Positions 35,202-43,274 of a stretch of DNA of 64,000 nucleotides are shown here, one piece after another (the first letter of the stretch is position 1; each line of letters begins with the position of its first letter). Source of the DNA: Parasulfuritortus sp049322515 (GTDB taxonomy: Bacteria > Pseudomonadota > Gammaproteobacteria > Burkholderiales > Thiobacillaceae); assembly GCA_049322515.1 (NCBI GenBank), contig JBMOQW010000018.1:1-64000 (forward strand), read 5' to 3'. The notes below the pieces were generated by a model. That model saw only the letters and a program-made list of their open reading frames with translations, did no database searches and was not told the DNA's origin. Both the position numbers and the translations under genes were made by a program.

Positions 35202-36893
35202 TCAGAAACGGGCCGACACTCCGATGAAACCTCGTAGGGATTTGTCGCCTTCGGCGGCCACCTCCCGGGTCAAGGGCTTGGCGATCTCGACGGTCAGGGA
35301 CAGACCGCGATCGAAATGGAACCGTACGCCAAGACCGGCACTGGCGCCAGTGTCGGCACTGTCGCCGCCCTGCGGCGAGCGTTGCCAAACTCTGCCGACA
35401 TCATAGTAACCGTAGAGCCGATAGGCCACCGGGCTCGAGAAACGCCGGAGCACGCCTTCGTTGCGCAGTTCCAGCTTGAGCGCCGCGCCATGGTCGCCGA
35501 CCAGCTCCGAGGCATCGTAACCTCGCCCGAACAAATCGCCACCGAAGCCATACAGCTCGGAAGCCAGCAGGTCGTCGAAAGCATACTGGCCACTCAGGGC
35601 GGCCAGCAGCGACCAGTGTTCGGAAAGGGTCTGCACCCGGGCCGCGAACAGGTTCAGCTTGGTGAAATCGACCTTGCCCCCGGCACGGGTCAGCAGCGGA
35701 TCGCCATTCTTCGAGGCGCCCAGGCCAGACAAGCCATGGCTGACTTCGACATCGATCAGGTTGGTGCCTCGGTACGCATCGGTACGGTCGTAGGTCAGGC
35801 CCAGCCGCACAGGGCGCAGCTTGTCGGTGCGATCGGTGATGCCAAAGACGTTTTCCTTGCCCCGGTGGCCATTCAGGCTGCCGCGCAGATACAGGTTCTC
35901 GCCGCGGCTTCGCAACAGGGGATGGCTGTAGGTGAGGCCAAAGGATTCCGATGACGTTTCCAGATTGAGCGGAACGAAGGTGCGGTCCTCCGGCTCGGTC
36001 CGCGCGCCGCTCAGGCTGACATGCAGCTTGCCGCCCTCGCCACCGATCTGTTCCTCATGTTGCAAGGCCAGGTAACGCAGGGCCTTGGACGGGCTGCCGA
36101 CATATTTCAGACTGGTATTCTCGTGTCGGCCCAGCCAGTTGGCGGCCTCGCCGTCGAGGATGATGCGCCAGTCGGCCAGTGTCTTGCCGCCTCGGTTGTC
36201 GACGCTGGCGCCGGCCGACCAACGCTTCTCGGAGACTTGCAGGATCAGCTCGGCCGCACCCGGCGCCTGCTTGGCCGGCGCCAGGATGGCGCGGGCATGC
36301 ACCCCGGGCAGGTCGTTGATGAGCAGGAGATAGCGCTCGAGCGCCTGGCTGGTGAGCGGGCGAGTGGCGGCAATCTTGCGTGCGTAGGCATCGATCCGCG
36401 GACTCTTCGGCGGCGCCGGTTCCGCAGCGTAGGACACCTCAGCAACATAACCTTCCACGGCCCGCAATTTCACCCGGCCTGTCTCGATCGCCTGCGCAGG
36501 CACCACCACCTGGGACAGGAAATAGCCATCATTGCGATAGCGGGCGGTGAGGGTGTTGGCCAGGCCATACAGGTCACGCAGCGACATCTCCTTGCCGAGG
36601 TACGGCGCCAGCGTTGCTCGCAAGGTGTCCTGGGAATACACCGTGGCGCCTTCCAGCTGGATGTCCCGAACCGTGAACCGGACCCCCTCTGCACCCTCCG
36701 GAACCGTCTGCTCGCGCAAGGTCGGGACCATGCCCCCCGCCTGTCCCCGGGCACGGGGCTCGGCCTTGAATTGCTTTTCGAGCTGGCCGGGCAGGAGATT
36801 GCCTGGAATGCCGGTCTGCGCCAAGGCCACACTGGACAGCGAAAGTCCCAGGCAGACGAGCAGACAGCGACGGGATCGGGAGATGAGGTTCAT
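35202..36893 (-). CDS. Two-partner secretion outer membrane transporter (TpsB, ShlB/FhaC family)
   Basis: A 563-residue protein with a signal peptide (residues 1-25). POTRA domains follow (GVRFTVRDIQLEGATVYSQDTLRATLAPYLG near residues 70-100; GRVKLRAVEGYVAEVSY), then a 16-strand beta-barrel. The barrel contains the family motif near YGYYDVGRVWQ and ends in phenylalanine (IGVSARF), as outer membrane porins do. It exports the TpsA protein encoded just downstream on the same strand. The start region lies 28 bases from a putative left attachment site of the integrated element. Confidence 0.93.
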   Translation of the reverse strand: MNLISRSRRCLLVCLGLSLSSVALAQTGIPGNLLPGQLEKQFKAEPRARGQAGGMVPTLREQTVPEGAEGVRFTVRDIQLEGATVYSQDTLRATLAPYLGKEMSLRDLYGLANTLTARYRNDGYFLSQVVVPAQAIETGRVKLRAVEGYVAEVSYAAEPAPPKSPRIDAYARKIAATRPLTSQALERYLLLINDLPGVHARAILAPAKQAPGAAELILQVSEKRWSAGASVDNRGGKTLADWRIILDGEAANWLGRHENTSLKYVGSPSKALRYLALQHEEQIGGEGGKLHVSLSGARTEPEDRTFVPLNLETSSESFGLTYSHPLLRSRGENLYLRGSLNGHRGKENVFGITDRTDKLRPVRLGLTYDRTDAYRGTNLIDVEVSHGLSGLGASKNGDPLLTRAGGKVDFTKLNLFAARVQTLSEHWSLLAALSGQYAFDDLLASELYGFGGDLFGRGYDASELVGDHGAALKLELRNEGVLRRFSSPVAYRLYGYYDVGRVWQRSPQGGDSADTGASAGLGVRFHFDRGLSLTVEIAKPLTREVAAEGDKSLRGFIGVSARF

Positions 36894-36921
36894 GGCGGGA
36901 GCGATCCTCGGAGATTAATTA

Positions 36922-36934
36922 TGGCGGAGCGGTG
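36922..36934. other. Candidate attL core: degenerate copy of tRNA-Ser 3' end
   Basis: TGGCGGAGCGGTG matches the 3' end of tRNA-Ser at 46003-46016 (TGGCGGAAGCGGTG) with one base missing. It has the same orientation and lies at the opposite end of the integrated element, as expected for a duplicated attachment core. The match is short, so chance cannot be excluded. Confidence 0.5.
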
Positions 36935-36997
36935 TCTTTCATATTGTTGCGTGCAAGCCACACCGTTACTTGCATTTACCAATGTTGGCAATTGCAG

Positions 36998-37018
36998 TTA
37001 CCACGGCAGTTACCACGG
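36998..37018 (+). repeat. Two TTACCACGG repeats near the left end of the element
   Basis: TTACCACGG occurs at 36998-37006 and 37010-37018, at 12-base spacing. The same nonamer recurs near the right end (45857-45888) and inverted over the integrase start. This pattern fits arm-type integrase binding sites. Confidence 0.6.
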
Positions 37019-37277
37019 ATTGCATTCGCTTCCATCCAATTGTGCCAGATTTGTCTGGTGGACGGCCGCGCCGCCTAAGAAGAAAAATCGCTGCCGTTGG
37101 TTCATGTGCCCTTCAAATGAAAAACCCCGCCGAAGCGGGGCAGTACCTGCGCATCCATTCATCCTGTAATGAATCTCAGGCTGAGGCGGATTGTTCGCTC
37201 TCGCGCCTTACGTCCATGTTCACGCAGATCAGGCCATGACCGCCTGACTGACCGGCCCGGCTCAATGCCTCCATGGG
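37019..37277. other. Left-end non-coding stretch of the element
   Basis: Apart from the terminator at 37119-37140 no feature with good support is visible here. Frames on both strands are short, lack ribosome sites and show no family resemblance. Confidence 0.4.
37119..37140 (-). terminator. Intrinsic terminator, minus strand
   Basis: Read on the minus strand, CCCCGC-TTCG-GCGGGG is followed by TTTTT. A six-base-pair stem with a UUCG tetraloop, the most stable type. It closes the minus-strand gene block of the element. Confidence 0.85.
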
Positions 37278-37445
37278 CTACCTCATCCTGTTGCTTCTAT
37301 GGGTTGGAGCCTTGTGGTGGCAATGAGTCGGCGCATAGACCAACTTCCACCAACTCCAGGCCATGTATGCGAAGACGCCAACCAACAGCAGTGGCCCAAC
37401 GATAACCGCCGTTGCAAAGACGATGAATCCAATGAATGCAAACAT
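37278..37445 (-). CDS. Possible small membrane protein of the element
   Basis: A 55-residue frame on the minus strand beginning MFAFIGFIVFATAVIVG, with one long hydrophobic region (residues 2-30), then a basic His-rich tail. It lies between two minus-strand terminators. It could be a holin-like or other small phage membrane protein, but a clear ribosome site is lacking, and it is too short for family assignment. Confidence 0.35.
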   Translation of the reverse strand: MFAFIGFIVFATAVIVGPLLLVGVFAYMAWSWWKLVYAPTHCHHKAPTHRSNRMR

Positions 37446-37458
37446 GGGGCCATTATAG

Positions 37459-37483
37459 AAAAAACCCCGTCACGTGGGAGGGG
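37459..37483 (-). terminator. Probable intrinsic terminator, minus strand
   Basis: On the minus strand, CCCC is separated by an 11-base loop from GGGG and followed by TTTTTT. The stem is short, but the T-run is good. It lies about 175 bases after the capsid gene stop. The 37484-37656 interval holds no recognised gene. Confidence 0.5.
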
Positions 37484-37656
37484 TAGTGATGCACCTCGAA
37501 ACTGTTGTTTAGACGAGCTAGGGTTCGTGCATCGTGCTCGGCATCAGTCGCATGGAGAAGCTTTGCCGGGCCCCTTGTCAGGCCATTTCCGAAGTCACCC
37601 GCTTGCCACCAGCTATGGCCTGACTGTCTCGCTGGCGGCAGGTTTCCGGGTATGCG

Positions 37657-39465
37657 TTACGAAGTCACGATGTCTTTGCACACTGCGAAGCTGGCCACAC
37701 GGCGAACAGCCACATCGCAATCGAGCAGGGCCACGACACGCTTGCCGCCAGAGGTGGACAGGGTGTAGGGGTCCAGCATGATGTCCAGGCCGCCCCACAT
37801 GCCGATCAGCACGTCAGACCAAAGACCCATGAGCAAGGCGCTCAGGTTGGTGCCGGTGCCTTTCGTTAGGTTGCTGGGGATATGAGTGGAGGCGCCGGCG
37901 CGGTAGCCGTTCATGGAGCCGTAACCCTCCTGCGTGCCGTTCTCCCACATCCAGCCAGTACCAGCATCGCCGCTTACCTTCAATGTACCTTTCGCTTTGC
38001 GGCGAACGGCCGGGGTGGTGACATAGGCAAGGCCGGAGGAACCGCCATTGGCCAGAGTCATGTGCAGGGCCTCTTCGAGCTGCAGCAGGTGATCCCAGGT
38101 CAAAGCCCCGCCGTTGGTGCCGATGGCCACAGATCCAATTCCGGACTGGTTCATGACGCCAAGAGGCTCGGCGCCGGTCCCGGAGCCGTTGAACACGGCG
38201 GCATCCAGGGCCTGGCCAAGCACCGCGGCCAGGTCGGAGCGAATCAGACTTTCGATGTCCGGGCTCGATTGCAGCAGCAGACGGCGGGAGAAGTCAGTAA
38301 AGGCCCCCACGGTCTTCGGGGTCAGAGTGATTTGTCCGAAGACAGCCTGGCTTTCAGTGGGGGCGCTGCCCTCATTGAGCCAGTAAGCCGTGGCGGTACC
38401 AGTCTGCGTGGGCACCGCCAGGTTGCCGTGCAGATCGGCCAGCAGGGTCGCGCCCAGTTCCATGGCCAGGGAGCGTTCGCGCAGCAGGCTGACGAACGCC
38501 GCGCCGAGATGATCCGTACCGACCAGGTTACCGCCTGCACTGGCGGTACCCACAACCAGGTCGCGCTGGTGCGATGCACTGAGCACTTCGGCGGGAATCA
38601 GGATGCCTTTCGCATCCTTCTGCAAGCGGTCGGCGGTTGCGCGTGAACACTCCATCTCGAAGCTACCTTCGCGCATGGCATAGGCCGGATCGCCCAGGCA
38701 GAGGATGGCGCGGGCCAGGCTGTAGCGCTCGATCTCCCGCTGGTTCAGGCCGATGTCCGGGGACTCGGCCGGGCGCAGGCTGGTGGCCGGCTTGACGCGC
38801 GCCAGAACCTGGGCACGGAAGGCGTCCACGCTGGTGCCGTCCTCGATGGCACGATCCGCCAGGTCTTGCATGTTGTGCTGACGGCCCATGGCGGTGATCT
38901 CACGCATGCGCTCACGCTCCACCTCGATGCCTTGGGAGGTCGCCCGGCGTTGCGAACGGGACAGATGGAGGGTGTCGTTTTCGGTAACGGTGATGTCGTT
39001 CATTTGGTGTCCTTTCAGGGAACGGAAGAAACCGGCCTGGGTGTCCGCAGGCACGCTCACCAAGCTGGCTTCATAGGGCTGCCAGGCGAAGTAGACCGTG
39101 CGGCCGGTTTCTTTGATGGGGTCGAGAAGTCGATAGCCGACGGAGAGGTTACGGACGATGCCGGCCTTCACGTCTTTCAGGATTTGCTGCGCCAGCTCGC
39201 TGGTGCCGAAGCGGGCGAGGCCTCTCAGCTTGCGTCCTTCGACGCGCAGCTGTTCGACCACGCCAACGTTCAGCTGGCGGGTGTCGTGCTGAACGATCAG
39301 AGGCAGCGGTGCCCGGCGTAGGTCCAGGTGAGCGGGATCGTGGGAGAGCACCTCGAGGTACTCGCCACGCTCCACCGGCTCTTCACTGGAGACCGTGCAG
39401 GGGACCGCATCGCCCTGGACATCAGCGGCCCGGAACTCGATGGCGCGAAATTGCAGTTCAGGCAT
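37657..39465 (-). CDS. Fused HK97-type prohead protease and major capsid protein
   Basis: A 602-residue phage protein. Residues 1-165 resemble the S78 prohead protease, with a candidate catalytic His in LPLIVQHDTRQ and Ser in RNLSVGYRL. Residues 210-602 resemble the HK97 major capsid protein, with the E-loop/P-domain region AVPTQTGTATAYWLNEGS and the A-domain end GLDIMLDPYTLSTSGG. In most phages these are separate genes; here one frame covers both, with a linker of charged residues serving as the scaffold-like delta domain. The start at 39465 is preferred to longer forms because the protease fold begins there. No portal or terminase gene is beside it. Confidence 0.85.
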   Translation of the reverse strand: MPELQFRAIEFRAADVQGDAVPCTVSSEEPVERGEYLEVLSHDPAHLDLRRAPLPLIVQHDTRQLNVGVVEQLRVEGRKLRGLARFGTSELAQQILKDVKAGIVRNLSVGYRLLDPIKETGRTVYFAWQPYEASLVSVPADTQAGFFRSLKGHQMNDITVTENDTLHLSRSQRRATSQGIEVERERMREITAMGRQHNMQDLADRAIEDGTSVDAFRAQVLARVKPATSLRPAESPDIGLNQREIERYSLARAILCLGDPAYAMREGSFEMECSRATADRLQKDAKGILIPAEVLSASHQRDLVVGTASAGGNLVGTDHLGAAFVSLLRERSLAMELGATLLADLHGNLAVPTQTGTATAYWLNEGSAPTESQAVFGQITLTPKTVGAFTDFSRRLLLQSSPDIESLIRSDLAAVLGQALDAAVFNGSGTGAEPLGVMNQSGIGSVAIGTNGGALTWDHLLQLEEALHMTLANGGSSGLAYVTTPAVRRKAKGTLKVSGDAGTGWMWENGTQEGYGSMNGYRAGASTHIPSNLTKGTGTNLSALLMGLWSDVLIGMWGGLDIMLDPYTLSTSGGKRVVALLDCDVAVRRVASFAVCKDIVTS

Positions 39466-39718
39466 GGGTAGCCCTCCAATTGCGGCCAGGCCACCCAAAG
39501 CGAAAACGGGCGCCGGCCATGAAAATCCCAGCCTTGGGTAGGCTGGCCTTCTCGCTCTGACCGGCGCCCGCCAGGTGTGCAGGCGTGAGCACAATGCGGC
39601 GCCCCCGCTTTCGGAATCCCACCAGCGCGCGGCAATGGTGCAATGCGTCGAAAGCTCGAACATGGCACATCATCCTGGCGCTACCTTGCGTAGTCTTTCC
39701 AAATAACCGGGCGTGCAA
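39458..39718 (-). CDS. Possible Ash/Icd-like small protein overlapping a structured RNA
   Basis: An 86-residue frame whose C-terminal half (LPKAGIFMAGARFRFGWPGRNW) resembles the Ash/Icd-like proteins found in P4-type satellites and related elements. Its sequence coincides with a strong inverted repeat (39508-39569), and its end overlaps the capsid start. In such elements this region works largely as RNA, so coding is uncertain. Confidence 0.35.
   Translation of the reverse strand: MHARLFGKTTQGSARMMCHVRAFDALHHCRALVGFRKRGRRIVLTPAHLAGAGQSEKASLPKAGIFMAGARFRFGWPGRNWRATHA
39508..39569 (-). ncRNA. Structured element, candidate C4-type antisense RNA
   Basis: GGGCGCCGG (39508-39516) pairs with CCGGCGCCC (39561-39569); inside them CCAGCC (39528-39533) pairs with GGCTGG (39541-39546). 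The nested stems and the wording of the sequence recall the C4 antisense RNA of P1/P4-type phages, which controls an overlapping anti-repressor or inhibitor gene. The assignment is from memory of the family and was not tested by a covariance model. The strand is taken from the surrounding genes. Confidence 0.4.
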
Positions 39719-39727
39719 ACTGGAAAA

Positions 39728-40063
39728 TCAATGCCGTGTCCGATCACCAGTGATTTCAAAACGCAACCCTTGCTCTCGGGCAATGCGCAAATGCTCACTC
39801 AACACGCCAGAGGAACCGTTCGCCAAGGCCTGCAACTGCGCTTGCAGCTCGGACAAGGGTTCGCTGGTGTCTAGGGTGCTTTCCTGGGCCAGAACAGCCA
39901 AGCAACGCCTCAGGTTCTCGGCATGCAGATAGTGGTAAAGCACAAGATCGGCGAAGGACTGGCCATCGATGCCTATCATCAAGTCTGGGTTGGAGACCCT
40001 GACCCCTAACTGCTCCAGTCGCTCACTATTGCCCGTTTCACCTTTATTGGTCTCAGTAGCCAT
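39728..40063 (-). CDS. Hypothetical protein of the integrated element
   Basis: A 111-residue acidic, helix-rich soluble protein with no signal peptide. It contains a DLMIGIDGQSFADLVLYHYLHAENLRR stretch and a C-terminal REQGLRFEITGD. No family recognised. It lies between the capsid gene and the primase gene on the same strand and probably belongs to the element. A GAGAGG lies about 12 bases upstream of the ATG. Confidence 0.6.
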   Translation of the reverse strand: MATETNKGETGNSERLEQLGVRVSNPDLMIGIDGQSFADLVLYHYLHAENLRRCLAVLAQESTLDTSEPLSELQAQLQALANGSSGVLSEHLRIAREQGLRFEITGDRTRH

Positions 40064-40174
40064 GCTTACTTACCTCTCATATCAACAGAAAATCAAAAAA
40101 AACGCGGGGTCCGAACGACCCGTAATTGGGGCTTTTGGGAAGGACCCGCGCCACCCTGGCCACCCTGGTTACCG

Positions 40175-40242
40175 CCTATCGAAAAAGTCGAATAAGTCGA
40201 ATCACTTCGGTTATTCGAGTTTTTCGACTTATTCGATAGGCG
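40175..40242. repeat. 68-bp near-perfect inverted repeat with internal TCGAATAAGTCGAA-type units
   Basis: GCCTATCGAAAAAGTCGAATAAGTCGAAT on the left arm matches the reverse complement of the right arm with few mismatches around a 10-base centre. Each arm contains repeated TCGAA/TCGAC units. It lies 66 bases downstream of the primase gene end. It may be a replication origin, a bidirectional terminator or a repressor operator. Confidence 0.7.
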
Positions 40243-40308
40243 AGGCAGTGCGGCTTGCATGTCACTGACTGGAAAAGAAAAACTGTTCTCAGTTGGTTTC
40301 ATGGCGAA

Positions 40309-42711
40309 TCACTCGGCTTTGTCGAAGCACTTGGGGTTAACCCGATACCAGACGGAAGGCGGCGCCCCCCGGTTGGGTTCCTTGAACTCGCGCAGGATGT
40401 CCCGCTGCACCAAGCGTTCAGCCGCCTTGGCCAGGCGCTCCACGGCCCGGAAACGCCCCTCCATGGCCTTCTGGCAGGCTGAGCGCTTGAAGCTGGGAAG
40501 GCGGTTAGCCTTGGCCCACTTCAGGATGGCCATGGCATCCCCGTCCACGCTGTCCGCCCCCAGCAGGCCGAAGGCCTCCATGGCATGGGGAATCAGAAGG
40601 CGGCATAGTTCCACCGCCCGTTCCACCGCCACCTGGGACACGCTGTCCGCCTTGGGGCCCAGGTCGGCTATCTCCAGCAGGCCAGCCACCCGCGCGGCGG
40701 CGCCTGGCAGCTTGCTGGTCCAGTCCAGGATGGACTCGAACTTTCCGCCCTCCCCCTGGCCCGCCTCAATCTCCTCGGCGAAGTCCAGCCAGGCCTCGCG
40801 TGCCGGCTCGGTGAAGGGCAGGACGCGGGGCTTACCCGGTACCAGCTCGCGGCCTTCCAACAGGCCGAAGATGCCGTCCTCCCAGGCCTGGCGAGTGGTC
40901 TCGGAGATCGATGCCCGGCGGCGTACATCCCGCTTGCCGACATTGCTTTCAGGGATACCGTAGAGAAAGCGCGCCAACAGCCCCGAGTCGCGGAAGCGCC
41001 GACCGCTAGCCACGTCCGCCAGGACGCCGGGCTGAAGGGCCAGGCCGAAGGACAGGGCGGGCCTCTCCAGGTAAGCCTCCCGGTCTGCCCGATCCACGCG
41101 CACCGGGCTTCCGGCATGTCCTTGAAGGAACACGTCCAGGCTGGCATTGCCGCCCGAGTACAGACCCGCCATGACCAGGAAGATGCCGGCCTCGTCGGTC
41201 AGCACCGCCATACGTTCGCCTTGCCTCACCAGCAGGTTTTGCAGGGTTTCCGCCGTGGTGTCGCCGGTGAACAGCTTGGGCGGGTGGATCTCCAGGGGCA
41301 TGTCTTCCTCTTCCCTGGCGGCCTCTTCCCTCAATCTGGCACGGGCTTCGTCGCTATCGGCGGCTGCGGCGTCCTTGGTCAGCTTCTCGATGCGCTTCTT
41401 CGCCACGGCGCGGGCGGCATTGACCTGGGCAATCTCGCGCCGGCGCCGGTCCCGCTCCAGCTTCTCCCAGCGCAGCAGAGGGGCGGCCAGGGCGTTGATG
41501 ACGGCAGTCTTCCGGCTGCCCGATTGCATGGCTACCAAGAGCCACAGGGCCAGGGGCTCGGTGTAGTCATCATCGTCGCCGTAGGGCGCGACTTCGTAGC
41601 GGCGTTGCAAGCAGGTGGCCAGCACCGCCAAGGCCAGCAGGGTGGCCATGGCCTCGGGGGTCTGCGTACTGTCCGCTACCGCCTTGGCCATGTCGCCCAC
41701 CCAGCCGGGCAACAAGGTGGCCGGGATGCCCGGCACCCGGATCGAGCCGGGCAGCATGGGGTCCGGCCATTCATCTGCATGCCGCGGATCGTCAGAATGG
41801 CGCAGGTTGGCCGTTCTCTGATCGGGTGCTGGGTTGGTATTCACCCGGCGCGGCGCCCGCCATCCGGCGTCGCTGGCCAGGGCGTAGAGGGTCGCGCCGG
41901 TGACGGCGCCAGGCGTGAAGCTCTTCCAATGTCCGGCCAAGGCCTTCTCACCTGGGTACTTCCCGGACTTCGCGCTCCAGGCGTTCCAGACATGCAGCGC
42001 ACCCGCGCCCAGCTCGGCATGGATGGCCATGCCGATCTTGATCCAATCGTCATAGCCGCAATCTGGAGAGACAAAAGCCAAGGCGGACTCCACCTTGGCC
42101 TGGCCGTCGATTGCAGGCGTCTGCACGGTTGCGCCCCCCGCCGGGCGCCTGGCCTGTTCCACGGTGGCCCTTAGCCGGCGCAGGGCCTCGGGCGGGATCG
42201 GGTTCACTTCCAGGGGGGTGCCTTCCAGGTGGGTGCCGGTGACGGTGAAGAATTGGCGGCCGCAGAAGACTTCGACGCCGATGTCGTTGCTCTTGAACGT
42301 CTCGGTCTCGCCCAGGCAGTAGATGTGCAGGCCGGTACCACTGGGGGACAACTCGGTGTAGCTGGCGCAAGCCTCAACGATGGCCCGGGCGCGGTCGGTC
42401 AGTTCGCCCGACTTTGGGTCTCGGCAGTGGTCCAGGTCGATACCGATCAAGCCGTCCCCGGGAAGGAAGGCGAAGCCGACGCCGCTTGCATCACCGGCCT
42501 TCGCCGCAGTGGCATGTTCGACCAGGTGGGCACGGTCCTCGGGGGAGCCTTGCTCACCAGTCCGGCGCCGGCCGTTGCAGTAATAGGGCACCTTGCGGGG
42601 CTTCTTTTCGCCGTCCTTCTGTTCGAAACGCCAGACCAGCCATTGGGGCCGATCACGCAAGGCCTGGGGGATGTTGTTGCCGTTGAGCGCCCCATCGAAG
42701 CTCATTGGCAT
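40309..42711 (-). CDS. Primase/helicase-like replication protein (PriCT_2, DUF3987)
   Basis: An 800-residue protein typical of phage satellites and plasmids. Residues 1-180 form a primase-polymerase-like domain (YYCNGRRRTGEQ, GLIGIDLDHCRD with the catalytic-type aspartates, PSGTGLHIYCLG). A PriCT_2 region follows (CGYDDWIKIGMAIHAELG, about 215-280). Residues 330-730 are DUF3987, with a nucleotide-binding segment MQSGSRKTAVINALAAPLL in place of a canonical Walker A. It would prime replication of the excised element. The start codon lies 10 bases inside the end of the preceding small gene, so expression is coupled. Confidence 0.87.
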   Translation of the reverse strand: MPMSFDGALNGNNIPQALRDRPQWLVWRFEQKDGEKKPRKVPYYCNGRRRTGEQGSPEDRAHLVEHATAAKAGDASGVGFAFLPGDGLIGIDLDHCRDPKSGELTDRARAIVEACASYTELSPSGTGLHIYCLGETETFKSNDIGVEVFCGRQFFTVTGTHLEGTPLEVNPIPPEALRRLRATVEQARRPAGGATVQTPAIDGQAKVESALAFVSPDCGYDDWIKIGMAIHAELGAGALHVWNAWSAKSGKYPGEKALAGHWKSFTPGAVTGATLYALASDAGWRAPRRVNTNPAPDQRTANLRHSDDPRHADEWPDPMLPGSIRVPGIPATLLPGWVGDMAKAVADSTQTPEAMATLLALAVLATCLQRRYEVAPYGDDDDYTEPLALWLLVAMQSGSRKTAVINALAAPLLRWEKLERDRRRREIAQVNAARAVAKKRIEKLTKDAAAADSDEARARLREEAAREEEDMPLEIHPPKLFTGDTTAETLQNLLVRQGERMAVLTDEAGIFLVMAGLYSGGNASLDVFLQGHAGSPVRVDRADREAYLERPALSFGLALQPGVLADVASGRRFRDSGLLARFLYGIPESNVGKRDVRRRASISETTRQAWEDGIFGLLEGRELVPGKPRVLPFTEPAREAWLDFAEEIEAGQGEGGKFESILDWTSKLPGAAARVAGLLEIADLGPKADSVSQVAVERAVELCRLLIPHAMEAFGLLGADSVDGDAMAILKWAKANRLPSFKRSACQKAMEGRFRAVERLAKAAERLVQRDILREFKEPNRGAPPSVWYRVNPKCFDKAE

Positions 42712-42938
42712 CCACCCAAGCAGTAACGTTCGCCAGCAGCGCGCAATACCTGGCTGGCCGCACCGGGTGATTTCCTAGCCAGGGCGGCGCAACGATCACA
42801 AACGGGCGCCGAAAATGCAGCATGACCAGGCCCGCCCAGAGAAAGTGTGAAAGTCACTCGGGACGCCACCTGTGAGCCGACCGGAATCGCCGCCCCGCAG
42901 GCGCCACATGCCAGAACAGTCTTGGTTCTTCTGGTCAT
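42702..42938 (-). CDS. Small protein with CxxC pairs
   Basis: A 78-residue protein with cysteine pairs in LACGACGAAIP and APVCDRCAALA, and a terminal CLGGC. The spacing suggests a zinc ribbon-like structure, as found in small phage DNA-binding proteins. It starts two bases after the AlpA stop and overlaps the primase gene, so it sits in the same transcript. No family recognised. Confidence 0.6.
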   Translation of the reverse strand: MTRRTKTVLACGACGAAIPVGSQVASRVTFTLSLGGPGHAAFSAPVCDRCAALARKSPGAASQVLRAAGERYCLGGCQ

Positions 42939-42940
42939 CG

Positions 42941-43177
42941 TCAGGCCCCTTTGCGGCCAGCTTCGATCTTGGCTCGAACCCAGGCTTCCACCTCACTGGC
43001 GACGTAGCGGACGGAGTTGGCACCGCCGATGGTCACCGGGCTCGGGAACGTTGGGTCGTACTGCTTGGATTTCGGGTTTCGGCGCTCAGCCAGGGCGGAA
43101 CGCCCAAGGCCCGTGATGCGTTCGACCTCCTGGCGCGTCAGGAGGGCTTCTCGGATGTTGTTGAGTGGTTCGGCCAT
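42941..43177 (-). CDS. AlpA-family excisionase/regulator
   Basis: A 78-residue winged helix-turn-helix protein. The segment LLTRQEVERITGLGRSALAERR is the recognition motif of AlpA proteins, followed by a wing (FPSPVTIGGANSVRYVASEVEAWVRAKIE). AlpA acts as an activator of integrase expression or as an excisionase in P4-like satellites and genomic islands. It heads the AlpA-CxxC-primase transcript. Confidence 0.88.
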   Translation of the reverse strand: MAEPLNNIREALLTRQEVERITGLGRSALAERRNPKSKQYDPTFPSPVTIGGANSVRYVASEVEAWVRAKIEAGRKGA

Positions 43178-43274
43178 GCTTTCCGTTTCCTTATGAAACG
43201 CCGGATCGGGATTGATCCGGACATGGCGAACATCATTGCGGTGTAGGCTTGGCTAGTCTTTCCAGACAACAAAA

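Noticed and set aside
40093..40302. A 69-codon frame on the minus strand in the integrated element.
   Set aside because: Much of it is the 68-bp palindrome, the residues are low complexity (Ser, Asn, Gly) and no ribosome site is seen.
41116..42174. A 352-codon plus-strand frame opposite the primase gene.
   Set aside because: It is antisense to a gene with recognised PriCT_2 and DUF3987 domains, and its own translation has no motif.
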